64,000 bases of DNA, from NCBI GenBank assembly GCA_036557365.1, contig DATBHR010000087.1, positions 1 through 64,000 of the forward strand, given 5' to 3'. The translations under genes were made by a program, and so were the position numbers. Positions within the stretch are counted from its first letter, which is position 1; the number at the start of each line of letters is the position of its first letter. Shown here piece after piece: positions 52,210-62,050 of the stretch. The notes under the pieces are model-generated. The model did not search any database. It was not told where the DNA came from and worked only from the letters and a program-made list of their open reading frames with translations. The DNA is from DATKHR01 sp036557365. Lineage in GTDB: Bacteria > Acidobacteriota > Vicinamibacteria > Vicinamibacterales > CAVVIG01.

Positions 52210-53205
52210 CTATTTGAGCCGGCCGTCGAGCTCTTCGTAGACTTTTCTGATCGCGATAGGCGCCTGTGACGATGCGAGCGTCCACGATGCGTAGTCGCCG
52301 AAATGCGCCTGCTTGATGGCGTCGTCGACGGGAACGCCCGCGTCGTGAAGGCGCTTCGCTTCCGCGATGACCGCTTCCATCGCTTTGTGGTACGCGACCA
52401 GTTCTTCGCGCGACACCGGTCCGGTTTCGGTGAAACCGTGTCCCGGGATGTAGATGTCGGCGTTCATCGCTTCGGCGCGATCGAGCGCTTTCAGCCACTC
52501 GCTGGGATAAGCCGAGCGCATCGCGGGGAACACGCGGTTCAGAAAGATTTCGCTCAGGAACAGGATCTTCGGCTGCGGCAGCCACACCGCGAGGTCGCCG
52601 CCCGTGTGCGAGCGGCCAAGGAACATGACGTCGAATGTCAGTCCGCCGAGCGTGAACGATTTCCCGTCCGACACGAGCACCGCATCGGTCGGCGGCTTCC
52701 AGCCGTTGGCGCTCTTGTCCAGGATGGCCTTCGACGTCGGATGGATGATGTAAGTCACGCCGCTCGGAAACGACGCGTTGCCGGCCGTGTGATCGCCATG
52801 GTCCGAGCAGATGACGACGTATTTGATTGGCTGGCTGGTGACGCGCTTGATCGCGGCGACGAGTCCTGCGGTAGCTGCCGGATTCCCCTGTCCATCGGCG
52901 ACGAGCACGCCGGCGTCGGTCACGACGAACATGTTCGTCGTCGTGAACTTTTCGTCGCCCGCGTGAAAATCTTCATACGTGTAAACGTTGTTCGTGATTT
53001 TGACGGTGCGCGGAAAATCGGTTTCCTTCAGGCCGCGCTTGATCGGATCGGCTGTCCGCACGACCGGCTGACCCGCGGCGGGAGCGGCGACGACGATCGC
53101 GAGCAGAAGAGATGTGGCGCGCAGCGTGTTAAGAAGTTGTGACGACACGAATCGCGAGCTCCTCGATCCGATGGGCGTTCGACTCAGCTGAGACGGTTGC
53201 ATCAT
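52210..53205 (-). CDS. Metallo-beta-lactamase-fold hydrolase, exported
   Basis: A 331-residue protein with an N-terminal hydrophobic segment (about 27-45) acting as signal peptide. The zinc motif HXHXDH appears as SDHGDH in VVICSDHGDHTAGN, the first His replaced by Ser, followed by GRSHTGGDLAVW and PGHGFTE as the other metal ligands. This resembles the exported MBL proteins often found near quinoprotein systems (SoxH-like) rather than true beta-lactamases. With the first ligand changed, one metal site may be altered; activity is uncertain. It heads a three-gene operon with the dehydratase and 5'-nucleotidase. Confidence 0.8.
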   Translation of the reverse strand: MMQPSQLSRTPIGSRSSRFVSSQLLNTLRATSLLLAIVVAAPAAGQPVVRTADPIKRGLKETDFPRTVKITNNVYTYEDFHAGDEKFTTTNMFVVTDAGVLVADGQGNPAATAGLVAAIKRVTSQPIKYVVICSDHGDHTAGNASFPSGVTYIIHPTSKAILDKSANGWKPPTDAVLVSDGKSFTLGGLTFDVMFLGRSHTGGDLAVWLPQPKILFLSEIFLNRVFPAMRSAYPSEWLKALDRAEAMNADIYIPGHGFTETGPVSREELVAYHKAMEAVIAEAKRLHDAGVPVDDAIKQAHFGDYASWTLASSQAPIAIRKVYEELDGRLK

Positions 53206-53253
53206 ACGTCAACCGGCCGCGCGGGCGAGCGACTTGCAGGGGCAAGCCACCAC

Positions 53254-54009
53254 ATGGTGCAGAACATCGCTTCCGTGGGTGCGTCCATGCTGAGTGCGCT
53301 CGCACGATTGAAGATCTGCGAGCTGCCGGACGAGGCACCCGTGTACAACGGCCGCAGCAAGCTCGAGGTCCTGATGGGGACCGGCATTTGGGAGGAGCTG
53401 GCTGGCCGCACCGTTCTTGATTTCGGCTGTGGTCCGGGAGTGGAAGCCGTCGAGATCGCCGAACACGGCGCCGCGCACGTCGTCGGGCTCGACATCCGCG
53501 ATGAGTGGCTCGACCTCGCGCGAGCGCGAGCGGAGGCCGTTGGCGTGTCGTCCCGCTGTACATTCACGCGTGACTGGTTCCAGCCCGTCGACACGATCGT
53601 GTGCGTCGATTCGTTCGAGCACTTCAAGGATCCCGTCGGCGTGCTCAGCACGATGTACCGGTTGTTACAGAAAGGTGGACAGGTCATCGTTTCGTTCGGG
53701 CCGCCGTGGAAGCATCCGCTTGGCGGGCACGTTTACTCAATTTTTCCGTACTCTCATCTGGTATTTCCGGATGTTGCGCTGGTGCGCTGGCGCCAGACGT
53801 TCAAGAGCGACGGCGCGCAGACCGTGCTGCAGAGCGGGCTCAACAAGATGACCGTCGCGCGGTTCGAGAAGATCGTATCCGACAGTCCGTTCCGGTTCGA
53901 TCGGTTGGAGGTCGTGCCGATTCGGCCGCTGCGCCGCTTTGCGAATCGGCTCACGCGGGAGTTCACGACGTCGATCGTGCGGTGCCGTCTCGTTGCGCGC
54001 GAAGCTTGA
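53254..54009 (+). CDS. Class I SAM-dependent methyltransferase
   Basis: A 251-residue methyltransferase. Motif I is VLDFGCGPGVEAVEIAEHG (about residues 54-72), followed by VVGLDIRDEWL (motif II acidic residue), DTIVCVDSFEHF (motif IV region) and a QKGGQVIVSFGP post-motif. It is a small-molecule-type methyltransferase, but the acceptor is unknown; aromatic and tryptophan residues in the C-terminal half may form the substrate lid. It is divergent from the MBL-fold gene and ends 44 bases before the initiator tRNA; the tRNA promoter overlaps its stop codon. Confidence 0.85.
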   Translation: MVQNIASVGASMLSALARLKICELPDEAPVYNGRSKLEVLMGTGIWEELAGRTVLDFGCGPGVEAVEIAEHGAAHVVGLDIRDEWLDLARARAEAVGVSSRCTFTRDWFQPVDTIVCVDSFEHFKDPVGVLSTMYRLLQKGGQVIVSFGPPWKHPLGGHVYSIFPYSHLVFPDVALVRWRQTFKSDGAQTVLQSGLNKMTVARFEKIVSDSPFRFDRLEVVPIRPLRRFANRLTREFTTSIVRCRLVAREA

Positions 54010-54035
54010 GCGGCTCTTTCGCGGTGTGTTAGGAT
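54006..54035 (+). promoter_or_regulatory. Probable promoter of the initiator tRNA
   Basis: TTGAGC (54006-54011) and TAGGAT (54030-54035) are separated by 18 bases, placing the transcription start near 54042, twelve bases before the tRNA. The -35 element overlaps the methyltransferase stop codon. Confidence 0.5.
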
Positions 54036-54053
54036 GATGGGTCTAGCCGGTGA

Positions 54054-54130
<77 letters not shown>

Positions 54131-54326
54131 ACCCTTTTTCCCGATAAACATTGATCGAAACACACGGCCGAAAAGCCGCGTGTCTATTACGTGCCTGTCC
54201 CTCGAAGCGCACAACGGCGGAGGCGCGCGTGATCCGCGAAACAGTGCCGCTAGAGGAGTCTTGTGGGGAACACGTGCGCGGGAAGCTTGGCGGTACGGCC
54301 GCACGGACTAGAATGGCCGTCAAACC

Positions 54327-56738
54327 ATGGTCACTGCCGTGGACTTTCCTCCTCGAATCGGGGAGATAGTCCGAGTCCGCTCGCGTCGCTATCTCGTCGA
54401 AGAGGTGAGCCCGCCGCCAACCCCGGGCGACGACACGCTCGTGCGCCTCTCGTGTCTCGAAGACGACGCGGAGGGCGAAGAACTCCAGGTCCTGTGGGAA
54501 CGCGAAGTCGACGCGGAGAGGATGGACGAAGCCGACTGGTCGAAGCTGACGAAAGGCGAATTCGATCCGGTCAAACTGTTTGCCGCGTATTACCGGACAC
54601 TTCGCTGGAACACGGTCACGTCAACGGACCCGACGCTTTTTCAGGCGCCGTATCGGGCAGGCATTCGCTTGGATGCGTATCAGCTGGAGCCGCTGCGCAA
54701 AGCACTGCTATTGCCGCGGGTGAACCTGTTCATTGCTGACGACGTCGGCCTTGGCAAAACGATCGAAGCGGGCTTGATCATTCGCGAACTGCTGATGCGT
54801 CAGCGCATCAGGCGCATTGTGGTTGCCGCGCCCCCATCCGTGGTCCTGCAGTGGAAAGATGAGCTGGATCAGCGGTTTGGTCTCACATTCGTGGCGTTCG
54901 ACCGAGACTACGTACGTCGCATGAAGGTCGAGCGTGGTTATGCAGTGAATCCGTGGGCCACGCATTCACGGTTTGTGGTTTCACATCACTTGCTGCGCGA
55001 CGAGGATTACGCCGCGACCCTGCGCGATTGGCTCGATGGTGACCACGGGGACGCGTTGCTGGTGCTCGATGAAGCGCACAACGCTGCGCCTGCCAGCGGC
55101 GCGAAGTACGCGATCGATTCGCAGTTCACGAAGTCGGTCCGAGAGCTCGCTCCGCTGTTCGAACATCGTCTGCTTCTTTCGGCGACGCCGCACAACGGCC
55201 ACTCGAACAGCTTCTCGTCGCTGTTGGAGATTCTCGATCCACAGCGGTTTTGTCGCGGAGTCGCAATCGAGTCGGTCAAGCAACTCGAGCCGGTAATGGT
55301 CCGTCGTCTGAAAGACGACCTGCGGAAACTGGAAGGCGGCTTTCCGGTCCGGGAAGTCGTCGAAGTGCCGGTCGACGGGCTCGCCACGGATAATCCTGAG
55401 CTGGTGCTGCCGCAGTTGCTCGATGAATACCGTCAGGCACGCGAGGAGCGACTCAAGGCCGCAGCCAAATCGACGCAGGTTGCGTCGGCCCTCGTCCTCT
55501 GCAGCCTGCAGAAGCGTCTTCTGTCCTCCATCGAGGCATTCGCGTGCACGCTGAGCGTCCACCGCGATGCGTTCGAAACGCAAGCGAAGAAGGCCGAGGA
55601 AGGTGCGCGTTCAATCAGCGTCGATGCCCGCGCGATTGCCCAGTTGCAGTTCCTTACAAGCACGCCGGACGCGGACGACGATCGGGCCGAGGCAAGTGAG
55701 GATGATCTCAAGAAAGAGGATGACGCGGCGATTGCAACTGCGACAGCGAAAGTCGCGACTGCCGACATAGGGACGTCTCTGGATCGCGAACGAGGATTAC
55801 TCGCCCGGATGACGGAATTGGCGAACTCATCGCGAAGCCTGCCCGACGCGCGCGTCAAGCACCTAATCAAGTGGGCGCGCGCGCACAAGAATCAACGCGT
55901 CCTCATCTTTACTGAATACGCCGACACGAAGCGGTACCTCGAGAAACAACTCCGCGCCGCCCTGACGCCTGGTCGCGACAGCGACCCGTCAATTGCGACG
56001 TTCCACGGAGGGATGCCCGAGGACGCGCGGGAAGAGGTCAAGCGAGCGTTCAACGCGGAGTTGTCCGACCACCCGCTGCGAATTCTGATCGCAACCGACG
56101 CCGCGCGCGAAGGCGTCAACCTCCAGAACAACTGCGCGGATCTCTTCCACTTCGATGTGCCATGGAATCCGAGCCGCCTCGAACAGCGGAATGGCCGCAT
56201 CGACCGCAAACTTCAGCGATCACCGGAAGTGCGGTGTCACTACTTTGTTTACGAGCAGCGGCCGGAAGACCGTGTGCTGAAGGCCCTCGTCCAGAAGACG
56301 AAGACGATTCGGCGAGAGCTCGGAAGCCTGGCACCGGTCGTCGAGCGCAGGCTCGAAGACCGATTGACGACAGGATTTGCCCGAAGAGACGTCAAACGCT
56401 TAACCGAGGCCATTGACAGCGAGCGTGTCGACCCGGACCGCGAGAAGGCGGTCCAGATCGAGCTTGAGGCCGGTCGAAAGCGTGATCGCGCGCTCAAGGA
56501 ACAAATAGAGGCGTTGCAGGATCTACTCAAGAAATCGCGCGACTGGCTGCACATCGACAAGGACGATCTGCGGCAAGCCATTTCATGCGGTCTCGAGTTG
56601 CTCGGCGCGAAGCCGCTTCAGCGCGAGCCAGGTTCAGATGAATTTCGGCTTCCTGAAGTCGTTAGCCGATTGCAGAACGATCCGTCCTGGCTCAACACGT
56701 TGGACACACTGCGACCGCCACGAATGCGGACGATGTGA
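54327..56738 (+). CDS. drmD: SNF2-like helicase, DISARM DrmD-type, C-terminally short
   Basis: An 803-residue superfamily 2 (SNF2-like) ATPase. Helicase motifs in order: DDVGLGKTIEAGLI (Walker A, about 139-152), VVAAPPSVVLQW, LLVLDEAHN (DEAH), LLLSATPHNGHSNSF, then the C-terminal helicase half with LIFTEYADT, LIATDAAREGVNLQ and QRNGRIDR. This resembles DrmD of class 1 DISARM, which acts with an adenine methyltransferase against phage DNA. From memory such proteins are usually over 1000 residues; here the chain stops after NTLDTLRPPR, where homologues continue, suggesting a deletion joined to the next gene. Start ATG at 54327; bases 54131-54326 hold nothing recognisable. Confidence 0.75.
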   Translation: MVTAVDFPPRIGEIVRVRSRRYLVEEVSPPPTPGDDTLVRLSCLEDDAEGEELQVLWEREVDAERMDEADWSKLTKGEFDPVKLFAAYYRTLRWNTVTSTDPTLFQAPYRAGIRLDAYQLEPLRKALLLPRVNLFIADDVGLGKTIEAGLIIRELLMRQRIRRIVVAAPPSVVLQWKDELDQRFGLTFVAFDRDYVRRMKVERGYAVNPWATHSRFVVSHHLLRDEDYAATLRDWLDGDHGDALLVLDEAHNAAPASGAKYAIDSQFTKSVRELAPLFEHRLLLSATPHNGHSNSFSSLLEILDPQRFCRGVAIESVKQLEPVMVRRLKDDLRKLEGGFPVREVVEVPVDGLATDNPELVLPQLLDEYRQAREERLKAAAKSTQVASALVLCSLQKRLLSSIEAFACTLSVHRDAFETQAKKAEEGARSISVDARAIAQLQFLTSTPDADDDRAEASEDDLKKEDDAAIATATAKVATADIGTSLDRERGLLARMTELANSSRSLPDARVKHLIKWARAHKNQRVLIFTEYADTKRYLEKQLRAALTPGRDSDPSIATFHGGMPEDAREEVKRAFNAELSDHPLRILIATDAAREGVNLQNNCADLFHFDVPWNPSRLEQRNGRIDRKLQRSPEVRCHYFVYEQRPEDRVLKALVQKTKTIRRELGSLAPVVERRLEDRLTTGFARRDVKRLTEAIDSERVDPDREKAVQIELEAGRKRDRALKEQIEALQDLLKKSRDWLHIDKDDLRQAISCGLELLGAKPLQREPGSDEFRLPEVVSRLQNDPSWLNTLDTLRPPRMRTM

Positions 56739-59194
56739 TGAAGGCGCTGGCGAAGAAGGTGTCGCCATATACGCCCCGCATCGTTCCTATTGGGGCCCTC
56801 TATCTGCAGCCCACGGAAGAGCGACGACGCTCTGGCTCGCATTACACGCCACGTTCGCTCACAGAACCGATCGTGGCGACGACCTTCCGGCCGATTCTCG
56901 AACGTCTAGGTGATCAGGCGACGCCGCAGCAAATCTTGGATCTGAAGGTCTGCGACCCTGCGATGGGGTCCGGCGCATTTCTAGTGGAGTCATGCCGCTT
57001 GCTCGCCGATCGCTTGGTGAAAGCGTGGGCGATTCATGGGCGGAGCGAGCCTCTGCCACTTGACGAGGATGAACTGACGCTAGCGAAACGGTTGGTTGCG
57101 GAACGATGTCTGTACGGCGTGGATAAGAACATCTTCGCCGTGGATCTAGCGAAACTGTCACTCTGGCTCGCCACGCTCGCCCGAGAGCATCCCTTCACGT
57201 TCCTGGACCACGCGCTTCGACATGGAGACTCGCTCGTTGGGCTTTCGCGCGAACAGATCGCCTGTCTTAGTTGGGAAGACGAGGAGCAGCTTCCGCTTAT
57301 TCGTGGGCTGGTTGAGAAGCGTGTGGCCGAAGCGCAGCGACTGCGCGAGCAGATTCAGGGACTCGCTACGTCCGACGATGTTCCGCGGAAGACTGAACTT
57401 CTTCGAGATGCCGAGGAGGCGCTCGAAGATGTGCGCGTCATCGGCGATCTCACAGTGGCGGCATTCTTCGAGCGCGACAAGCCGAGGGATCGCAGGACGC
57501 TTCGTTCCGCGTATGACGGACAAGTGCAGGATTGGTTGAACGCGGATCCGAATACAGCTCCGTCACGGCGAGAGCCCCTAGCCGCAATTGCCAATGCGTT
57601 GCGGCAGCATGAGCATCCAATCCCGCCGTTTCACTGGCAGGTCGAGTTTCCGGAAGTCTTCACGCGGGCGAATGGTGGCTTCGACGTGATCGTTGGCAAT
57701 CCACCGTTCGCCGGCAAGAACACATTAGCTGCTGCCTCGCATCCTTCCTACCTTTCCTGGCTGCTGATCCTCCATCCAGGAACTCTTGGGAATGCGGATC
57801 TAGTGGCGCACTTCTTTCGACGAGCTTTGAGTTGCTTCGTGTTCGTGGAACGTTTGGGTTGATTGCGACGAATTCTATCGGACAGGGCGACACACGTGAG
57901 AGCGGGCTGACGTGGATCTGCACACACAATGGGACGATCTTTGCTGCGAGAAAGCGACTTCGATGGTCGGGTCGAGCGGCGGTAATCGTCTCGGTGGTTC
58001 ACGTCGTGCGCGGAGACTTGCCGGGGCTCCGCTACCTGGACGGTCGGGCCGTTGCACGAATCTCCGCATACCTGTTCCATCGGGGAGGAGACTCAACGCC
58101 TGCGGCGCTCCGAGCAAACGCCGAGTTGAGCTTTCAAGGAACGATCGTGCTCGGTATGGAATTTACGTTTGATGACAATGACAAGAAGAACATCGCTAAT
58201 CCGATCTCTCTGATGCGCCAGTTGCTTGATGCGAGCCCGACGAATCGTGAGTGTATTCGCCCGTATTGGGGCGGTGCTGAACTGAACGAAACATGGACGT
58301 TTCAGCCAACCCGATTCGTCATTGACTTCGACTCTTTGCCTGAAGATGAGGCCAGAAGTAAGTGGCCAGATGTGATGACTCTTGTCGAGCGGAGGGTCAA
58401 GCCTGCTCGATTACTGAACGAAGATGAGAGAGCCAGAAAGTATTGGTGGCAGTTCCTTCGGCCTCGAGCCGAACTCTATGATCGCCTCCGCAATTGCAAA
58501 CGCACTCTTGTAATCGCGAGGAACAGCAACACAGGTGCATTCCTGTGGATGCCGGCGACGCATATTTTCAGCGAGAAAACTGTTGTGTTCCCGGTGGAGT
58601 CCGATGCATTTGCCGCGATACTTCAGAGCCGCGTTCATGACATGTGGTCGCGAGTCCTTAATACGACTTTCAAGGACGACCTTCAATACACACCGTCGGA
58701 ATGTTTCGACAATTTTCCGCTCCCTGAGCGATGGGAGCAAGACAGTACCCTTGCTGAGGCGGGAAGGCGATACTTCGAATATCGAAGTGCGCTAGTCAAC
58801 GACACGAAGACTGGACTGACTGATCTCTTTACGAGTTTTCATGATCCATTGAATCATTCGGCGCCGATCGAGACACTCAGGGAGCTGCATGAGATCATGG
58901 ATCGCGCTGTCCTCGACGCCTATGGTTGGAGGGACATCCAGGCGAACCTGGACTTCATTCTCGACTATGAGGAAAGACGACGAGGAGGAGGCCGGAAAAG
59001 CGGGCAAAAAGAGAAAGCCGTGGCGGTACCGCTGGCCAGACGAGATCCGCGATGAATTGCTTGGCCGACTGTTGGGGCTAAACGCCGAGCGAGCCGAGGC
59101 GGAACGGCTGGCAGGACCCGCGTTATCCAAACCAGTCCCGAAGCGGAAAAGGGCGAAAGCCATCAATCCGTCGCTGCTTGACGAGGGCGTTTGA
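56735..59194 (+). pseudogene. drmMI: N6-adenine DNA methyltransferase (DISARM DrmMI-like), frameshifted
   Basis: Eco57I-like methyltransferase of about 819 codons in three frames. SAM motif I DPAMGSGAFLVE and catalytic motif IV GNPPFAGK lie in the first part (56735 to about 57828). One base seems lost in a T run at 57825-57829: the frame continues as RAFELLRVRGTFGLIATNS. One base seems gained in an A run near 58973-58976: the frame continues as DDEEEAGKAGKKRKPWRYRWPDE to the stop at 59194. The N-terminus begins almost at the conserved LYLQPTEERRRSGSHYTP, so an upstream portion normal in homologues appears missing. Both indels are in homopolymers, so they may be sequencing errors or real decay. 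Confidence 0.75.
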
Positions 59195-59196
59195 GT

Positions 59197-59769
59197 TCAA
59201 GTTTTGCTTTGTGCGCGCTCTTCCTTGATCGCATCGATCCACAGCTCGAACGTCAAATCGTGTTTCGCTTCGGGACCGGTCACAAAGGGCCGCAATTCCT
59301 TTCGATACCGATCAGCGAATAAATCGAGGTCGAAGTTGGCGGCTCGGGCGAGGTGCTTGACGTCTTCAACATCGATCTCCGCGTTGCGCTCCAATTTGCT
59401 CAACGCGAGATCGTACGGGTCCAGCACGAGAATTCGCAACTTTTCGAATTCGCCAGGAAAGACTTCGACGAGGCGACTTTCGTAGTCCTCAGGCACCGTC
59501 GCGACCGCGCTGACCTGCACGTACACGCGATGTTTGCGGTGGAGCTCCGAGCCCTTGCCGGCGATCTTCGCAAGCCAGGGCGCTGCATCAGTCGGAATCA
59601 CGTGCCAGACGTCGATGTCGCCCGTTGGCCGCATAAAGCCGTAATGAAGTGTGACGGCAAATCCACCGATGCAGTGCATCTCGATCGGCTGGTCACATTG
59701 GGCATCGATGTCTGCGAGGAGCGAACGCCACGGCTCCGGAACTTTGTCAGACGGCATACCGGAGATCAT
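59197..59769 (-). CDS. Nucleotidyltransferase-like protein (AbiEii/DUF6036 type)
   Basis: A 190-residue protein of the minimal nucleotidyltransferase type. MHCIGGFAVTLHYGFMRPTGDIDVWHV contains the GG...(T)xDIDV pattern of the polymerase-beta fold, with two aspartates as metal ligands; LALSKLERNAEIDVEDV is the second conserved block. Its start overlaps the end of the HTH gene by 23 bases, giving a two-gene operon. Such pairs act as toxin-antitoxin or abortive-infection modules, where the enzyme probably modifies tRNA or a protein by adding nucleotides. It lies on the opposite strand within the DISARM-like locus. Confidence 0.78.
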   Translation of the reverse strand: MISGMPSDKVPEPWRSLLADIDAQCDQPIEMHCIGGFAVTLHYGFMRPTGDIDVWHVIPTDAAPWLAKIAGKGSELHRKHRVYVQVSAVATVPEDYESRLVEVFPGEFEKLRILVLDPYDLALSKLERNAEIDVEDVKHLARAANFDLDLFADRYRKELRPFVTGPEAKHDLTFELWIDAIKEERAQSKT

Positions 59770-60415
59770 CCGCGCGAAGACTCGTCAGCAGATTCCAGTG
59801 CGCCGCCGTAGGCGGACGATGCTCACGGAGGTACCGCCGCTCCGATTCGGTGAGCGTTCGGCCGAGCGAATCTTCTTTGGCTAGCCGCGCGTCTTCCAAC
59901 TGCCGCTCGACACCTTCGAGCCGTGACACCGCTGCGGAATCGTCTTGTCGCCGCGCCAAAACCAAGGCAAGGGACACAAGATAGCCAAGGCGGTTCTGAA
60001 CGTTCCACCGCTTCGCTTCGTCGACAAGCCAGCCCCAATCAAGATCAGCGAACCGCGTCAGGATCCAAGGGAGTGCCTCAGTGACGCGCGCGGGAACGTT
60101 CGAATGCCGCAACGCGCTGAGCAGAAGACTCGCCGGGTTCATGACGTCATGTGGGTTTCCGAGGTAGGCAAAACCCGGGTACCCGAGGCTACCGAGGAAG
60201 GGCGGTAGATCCGCATTCATCGATACATCGAGCGGCAGCGCTGTCGCAGCACTAGGCTCGTCGCGTGCGAGCAGACGCGCTAGACGCTCGGGAACGCGCC
60301 GTTTGTTGTTCTCGACCAGCGACAGGTATGCCTGCGACATGCGCCATCGACGCGCAGCCTGCTGCTGAGTCATCCCTAACCCTTCGCGAGTTGCCCTCAA
60401 CTGGTTCCCAGACAT
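59747..60415 (-). CDS. XRE-type HTH protein, putative antitoxin/regulator of the nucleotidyltransferase
   Basis: A 222-residue protein. Residues 5-55 form an XRE helix-turn-helix (LRATREGLGMTQQQAARRWRMSQAYLSLVENNKRRVP). The rest is helical and unlike any family I recognise with certainty; similar HTH plus helical-tail proteins precede DUF6036/AbiEii nucleotidyltransferases. It probably represses its own promoter through the palindromes at 60444-60462 and 60476-60496. Reading starts at ATG 60415. The role as antitoxin is inferred from gene order only. Confidence 0.72.
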   Translation of the reverse strand: MSGNQLRATREGLGMTQQQAARRWRMSQAYLSLVENNKRRVPERLARLLARDEPSAATALPLDVSMNADLPPFLGSLGYPGFAYLGNPHDVMNPASLLLSALRHSNVPARVTEALPWILTRFADLDWGWLVDEAKRWNVQNRLGYLVSLALVLARRQDDSAAVSRLEGVERQLEDARLAKEDSLGRTLTESERRYLREHRPPTAAHWNLLTSLRADDLRYAV

Positions 60416-60443
60416 CTCGGTTCTCTCCCGTTACGCTCCTGAG

Positions 60444-60462
60444 TATTACAGATACTGTAATA
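60444..60462. promoter_or_regulatory. Palindromic operator in the HTH gene promoter
   Basis: TATTACAG-ATA-CTGTAATA is a perfect 8-bp inverted repeat with a 3-base centre, about 30 bases upstream of the HTH start on the minus strand. A second palindrome, GTAAAC (60476-60481) and GTTTAC (60491-60496), lies next to it. AT-rich symmetric sites of this kind in front of an XRE-type gene suggest autoregulation, possibly also affecting the divergent helicase gene. Confidence 0.6.
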
Positions 60463-60521
60463 ATTTGCAAGGCTGGTAAACAAACGCAATGTTTACAATG
60501 CATTAGAATCTGCCGCTTGAG

Positions 60522-61103
60522 GTGGGCTTGACCACAAGTGCCGACGTTCGACGTTTCCTGACGCACGCCCTCCGCCTTGACGTCATCGGACCCGAAGCTG
60601 ATGAGCCGCAGGCCTCGGAGGTGCTCCCGATTGCGCCGTCGCGTTGGTACCTCACGGGGTTTCTCGTACCGTGGACTGCCTCGCCGCAGCAGAAGCGCGA
60701 CGACGATGACACCCAAGGCGAGCTCGAATATGGCGACGCGTCTGCCGGGGCGGATGAGGACGATGCACCACCGGAACCACGCGCTGCCCGCCGGAGCCAT
60801 TTCCCTTCGTCGATGGGCCTGAGCGTCTTGGTCCCACCGGATGCGGCGACGCTGAACGTGACCGCGCGCTGGGGCGACTACAAGCCGGTTGCGAAAGACG
60901 GTGCGCTAACAGGCGAATGGCGCCGAACAGAACGATCGGGTGACGTGATCGTTCAGATTGTGAAAGACCGAGCACAGCCCGCGATCGCGGACATCCCAGA
61001 CAGTGACGGTCTCCAAATCGTTTCGTCGATCCGCCGCGTTCGTGGCCTCGAGGAGATGCCGGGTCTGCCCAAAGGCACACGAGCCGTATCCGTCTTTCTC
61101 GTT
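60522..61103 (+). pseudogene. drmA: DISARM helicase DrmA, segment 1 (N-terminus)
   Basis: Reads VRRFLTHALRLDVIGPE, EVLPIAPSRWYLTGFLVPW, FPSSMGLSVLVPPDAATLNVTARWGDY and ends in LPKGTRAVSVFLV, matching the start of DrmA. Start GTG at 60522 or TTG at 60528 (GAGGTGG upstream favours the latter). At 61103 the protein continues in frame into an unrelated SF1 helicase piece instead of its own next part, which is found at 62874. Divergent from the HTH gene across the two operators. Confidence 0.7.
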
Positions 61104-61616
61104 AAGCCGATCGGTGACCTCATCTCGCATTGCTTTTACAGTGATTCACTCGAGAGCAGTCGAACCTTAGCGGACCCCACGCTCAGGCCGGTCTTAGCTC
61201 GTCCCGTCACATGGCTGAGCACGTCGGGGCTTCAAAGTCGTCGTGAAGAGAGTAGCGGGGTGAGTTTCGCCAACCAGACGGAGATCAGAGCAATTGGCCA
61301 GCTCCTCGCAAATTTGGACAAGATCGCTCAGCGCGCTGGTAAGAGCTACTCGGTCGCGATTTTGAGCGGTTACGCAGGCCAGGTCATCGCGCTCCAACGT
61401 CAGATCGGAGCGAAAGAAATTGCCTGGCCCTCGCTCCAAATCGAAGTCAACACCGTTGACGCTTTTCAGGGGCGCGAGGCAGACATCGCAATTTACTCGA
61501 TCACCCGCTCCAATCCAGAGCTGCGGGCCGGTTTTCTATCTGAACAAAAGCGTCTCAATGTTGCGCTCTCGCGCGCTCGCGATCATCTCGTCATCGTCGG
61601 CGATCATCAATTCAGT
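61104..61616 (+). pseudogene. SF1 helicase segment (C-terminal core), displaced
   Basis: Reads KPIGDLISHCFYSDSLESSRT, VAILSGYAGQV, NTVDAFQGREADIAIYSITRSN and RLNVALSRARDHLVIVGDHQF: motifs IV to VI of a superfamily 1 (UPF1/Dna2-like) helicase. The expected preceding residues (TIQHRMV) lie at 62853-62873 and the expected tail (GLPEHQPLQRVARYIESHP) at 63668-63730, so this segment sits in the place of the missing drmA part. Confidence 0.72.
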
Positions 61617-62050
61617 ACGGCATCCAGGCCCCGAGTCCGCAGGCGTCACGGTGCTCATGCGGTACACGCTTCGACTTCTGACGCTCGATCAGCTCAGTCG
61701 TGCCGCGACGCTGATTTGCGCGCTCGAAACGATGCGGCGAGATGACTTGGGGAAGAAACTCGGCGAGTGGCCGTTTGAGATCGGACTGTGGGTTGGACGC
61801 GCGGCAACGCCGAACCGCATGGGCAGGAAGGGCGATAACGATCGCCGTTCTGCGCGCGCAAAAACGATGTACTTCCAGGGCGATACGAAGAATCGTCCGG
61901 CGCCGATCCCACTGGAGAACTGTCCGTGGTGCGGGACCAAGTTCACGGGACTGTCATTCCAATTGCTGCCCACCGCCGACGAGCCTCGGGAACTCAGAAT
62001 CGGCTGCGCCAATCCGTCGTGTCCATTTCGCTCGGGGAAAGGAGATCGCC
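61617..62050 (+). pseudogene. drmA: DrmA segment 3
   Basis: RHPGPESAGVTVLMRYTLRLLTLDQLSRAATLICALE, WPFEIGLWVGRAATPNRMG and ENCPWCGTKFTGLSF with CANPSCPF (a zinc-site Cys pattern) are DrmA sequence that normally follows its Walker A region. The join to segment 2, at 63664, is exact in frame (CGG TT + A CGG CAT). The homology ends near GKGDRL at about 62050, after which the remainder of DrmA is absent. Confidence 0.65.

Noticed and set aside
52210..53205. True beta-lactamase (resistance gene)
   Set aside because: The first zinc-ligand His is Ser and overall motifs fit the broader exported MBL-fold hydrolases.
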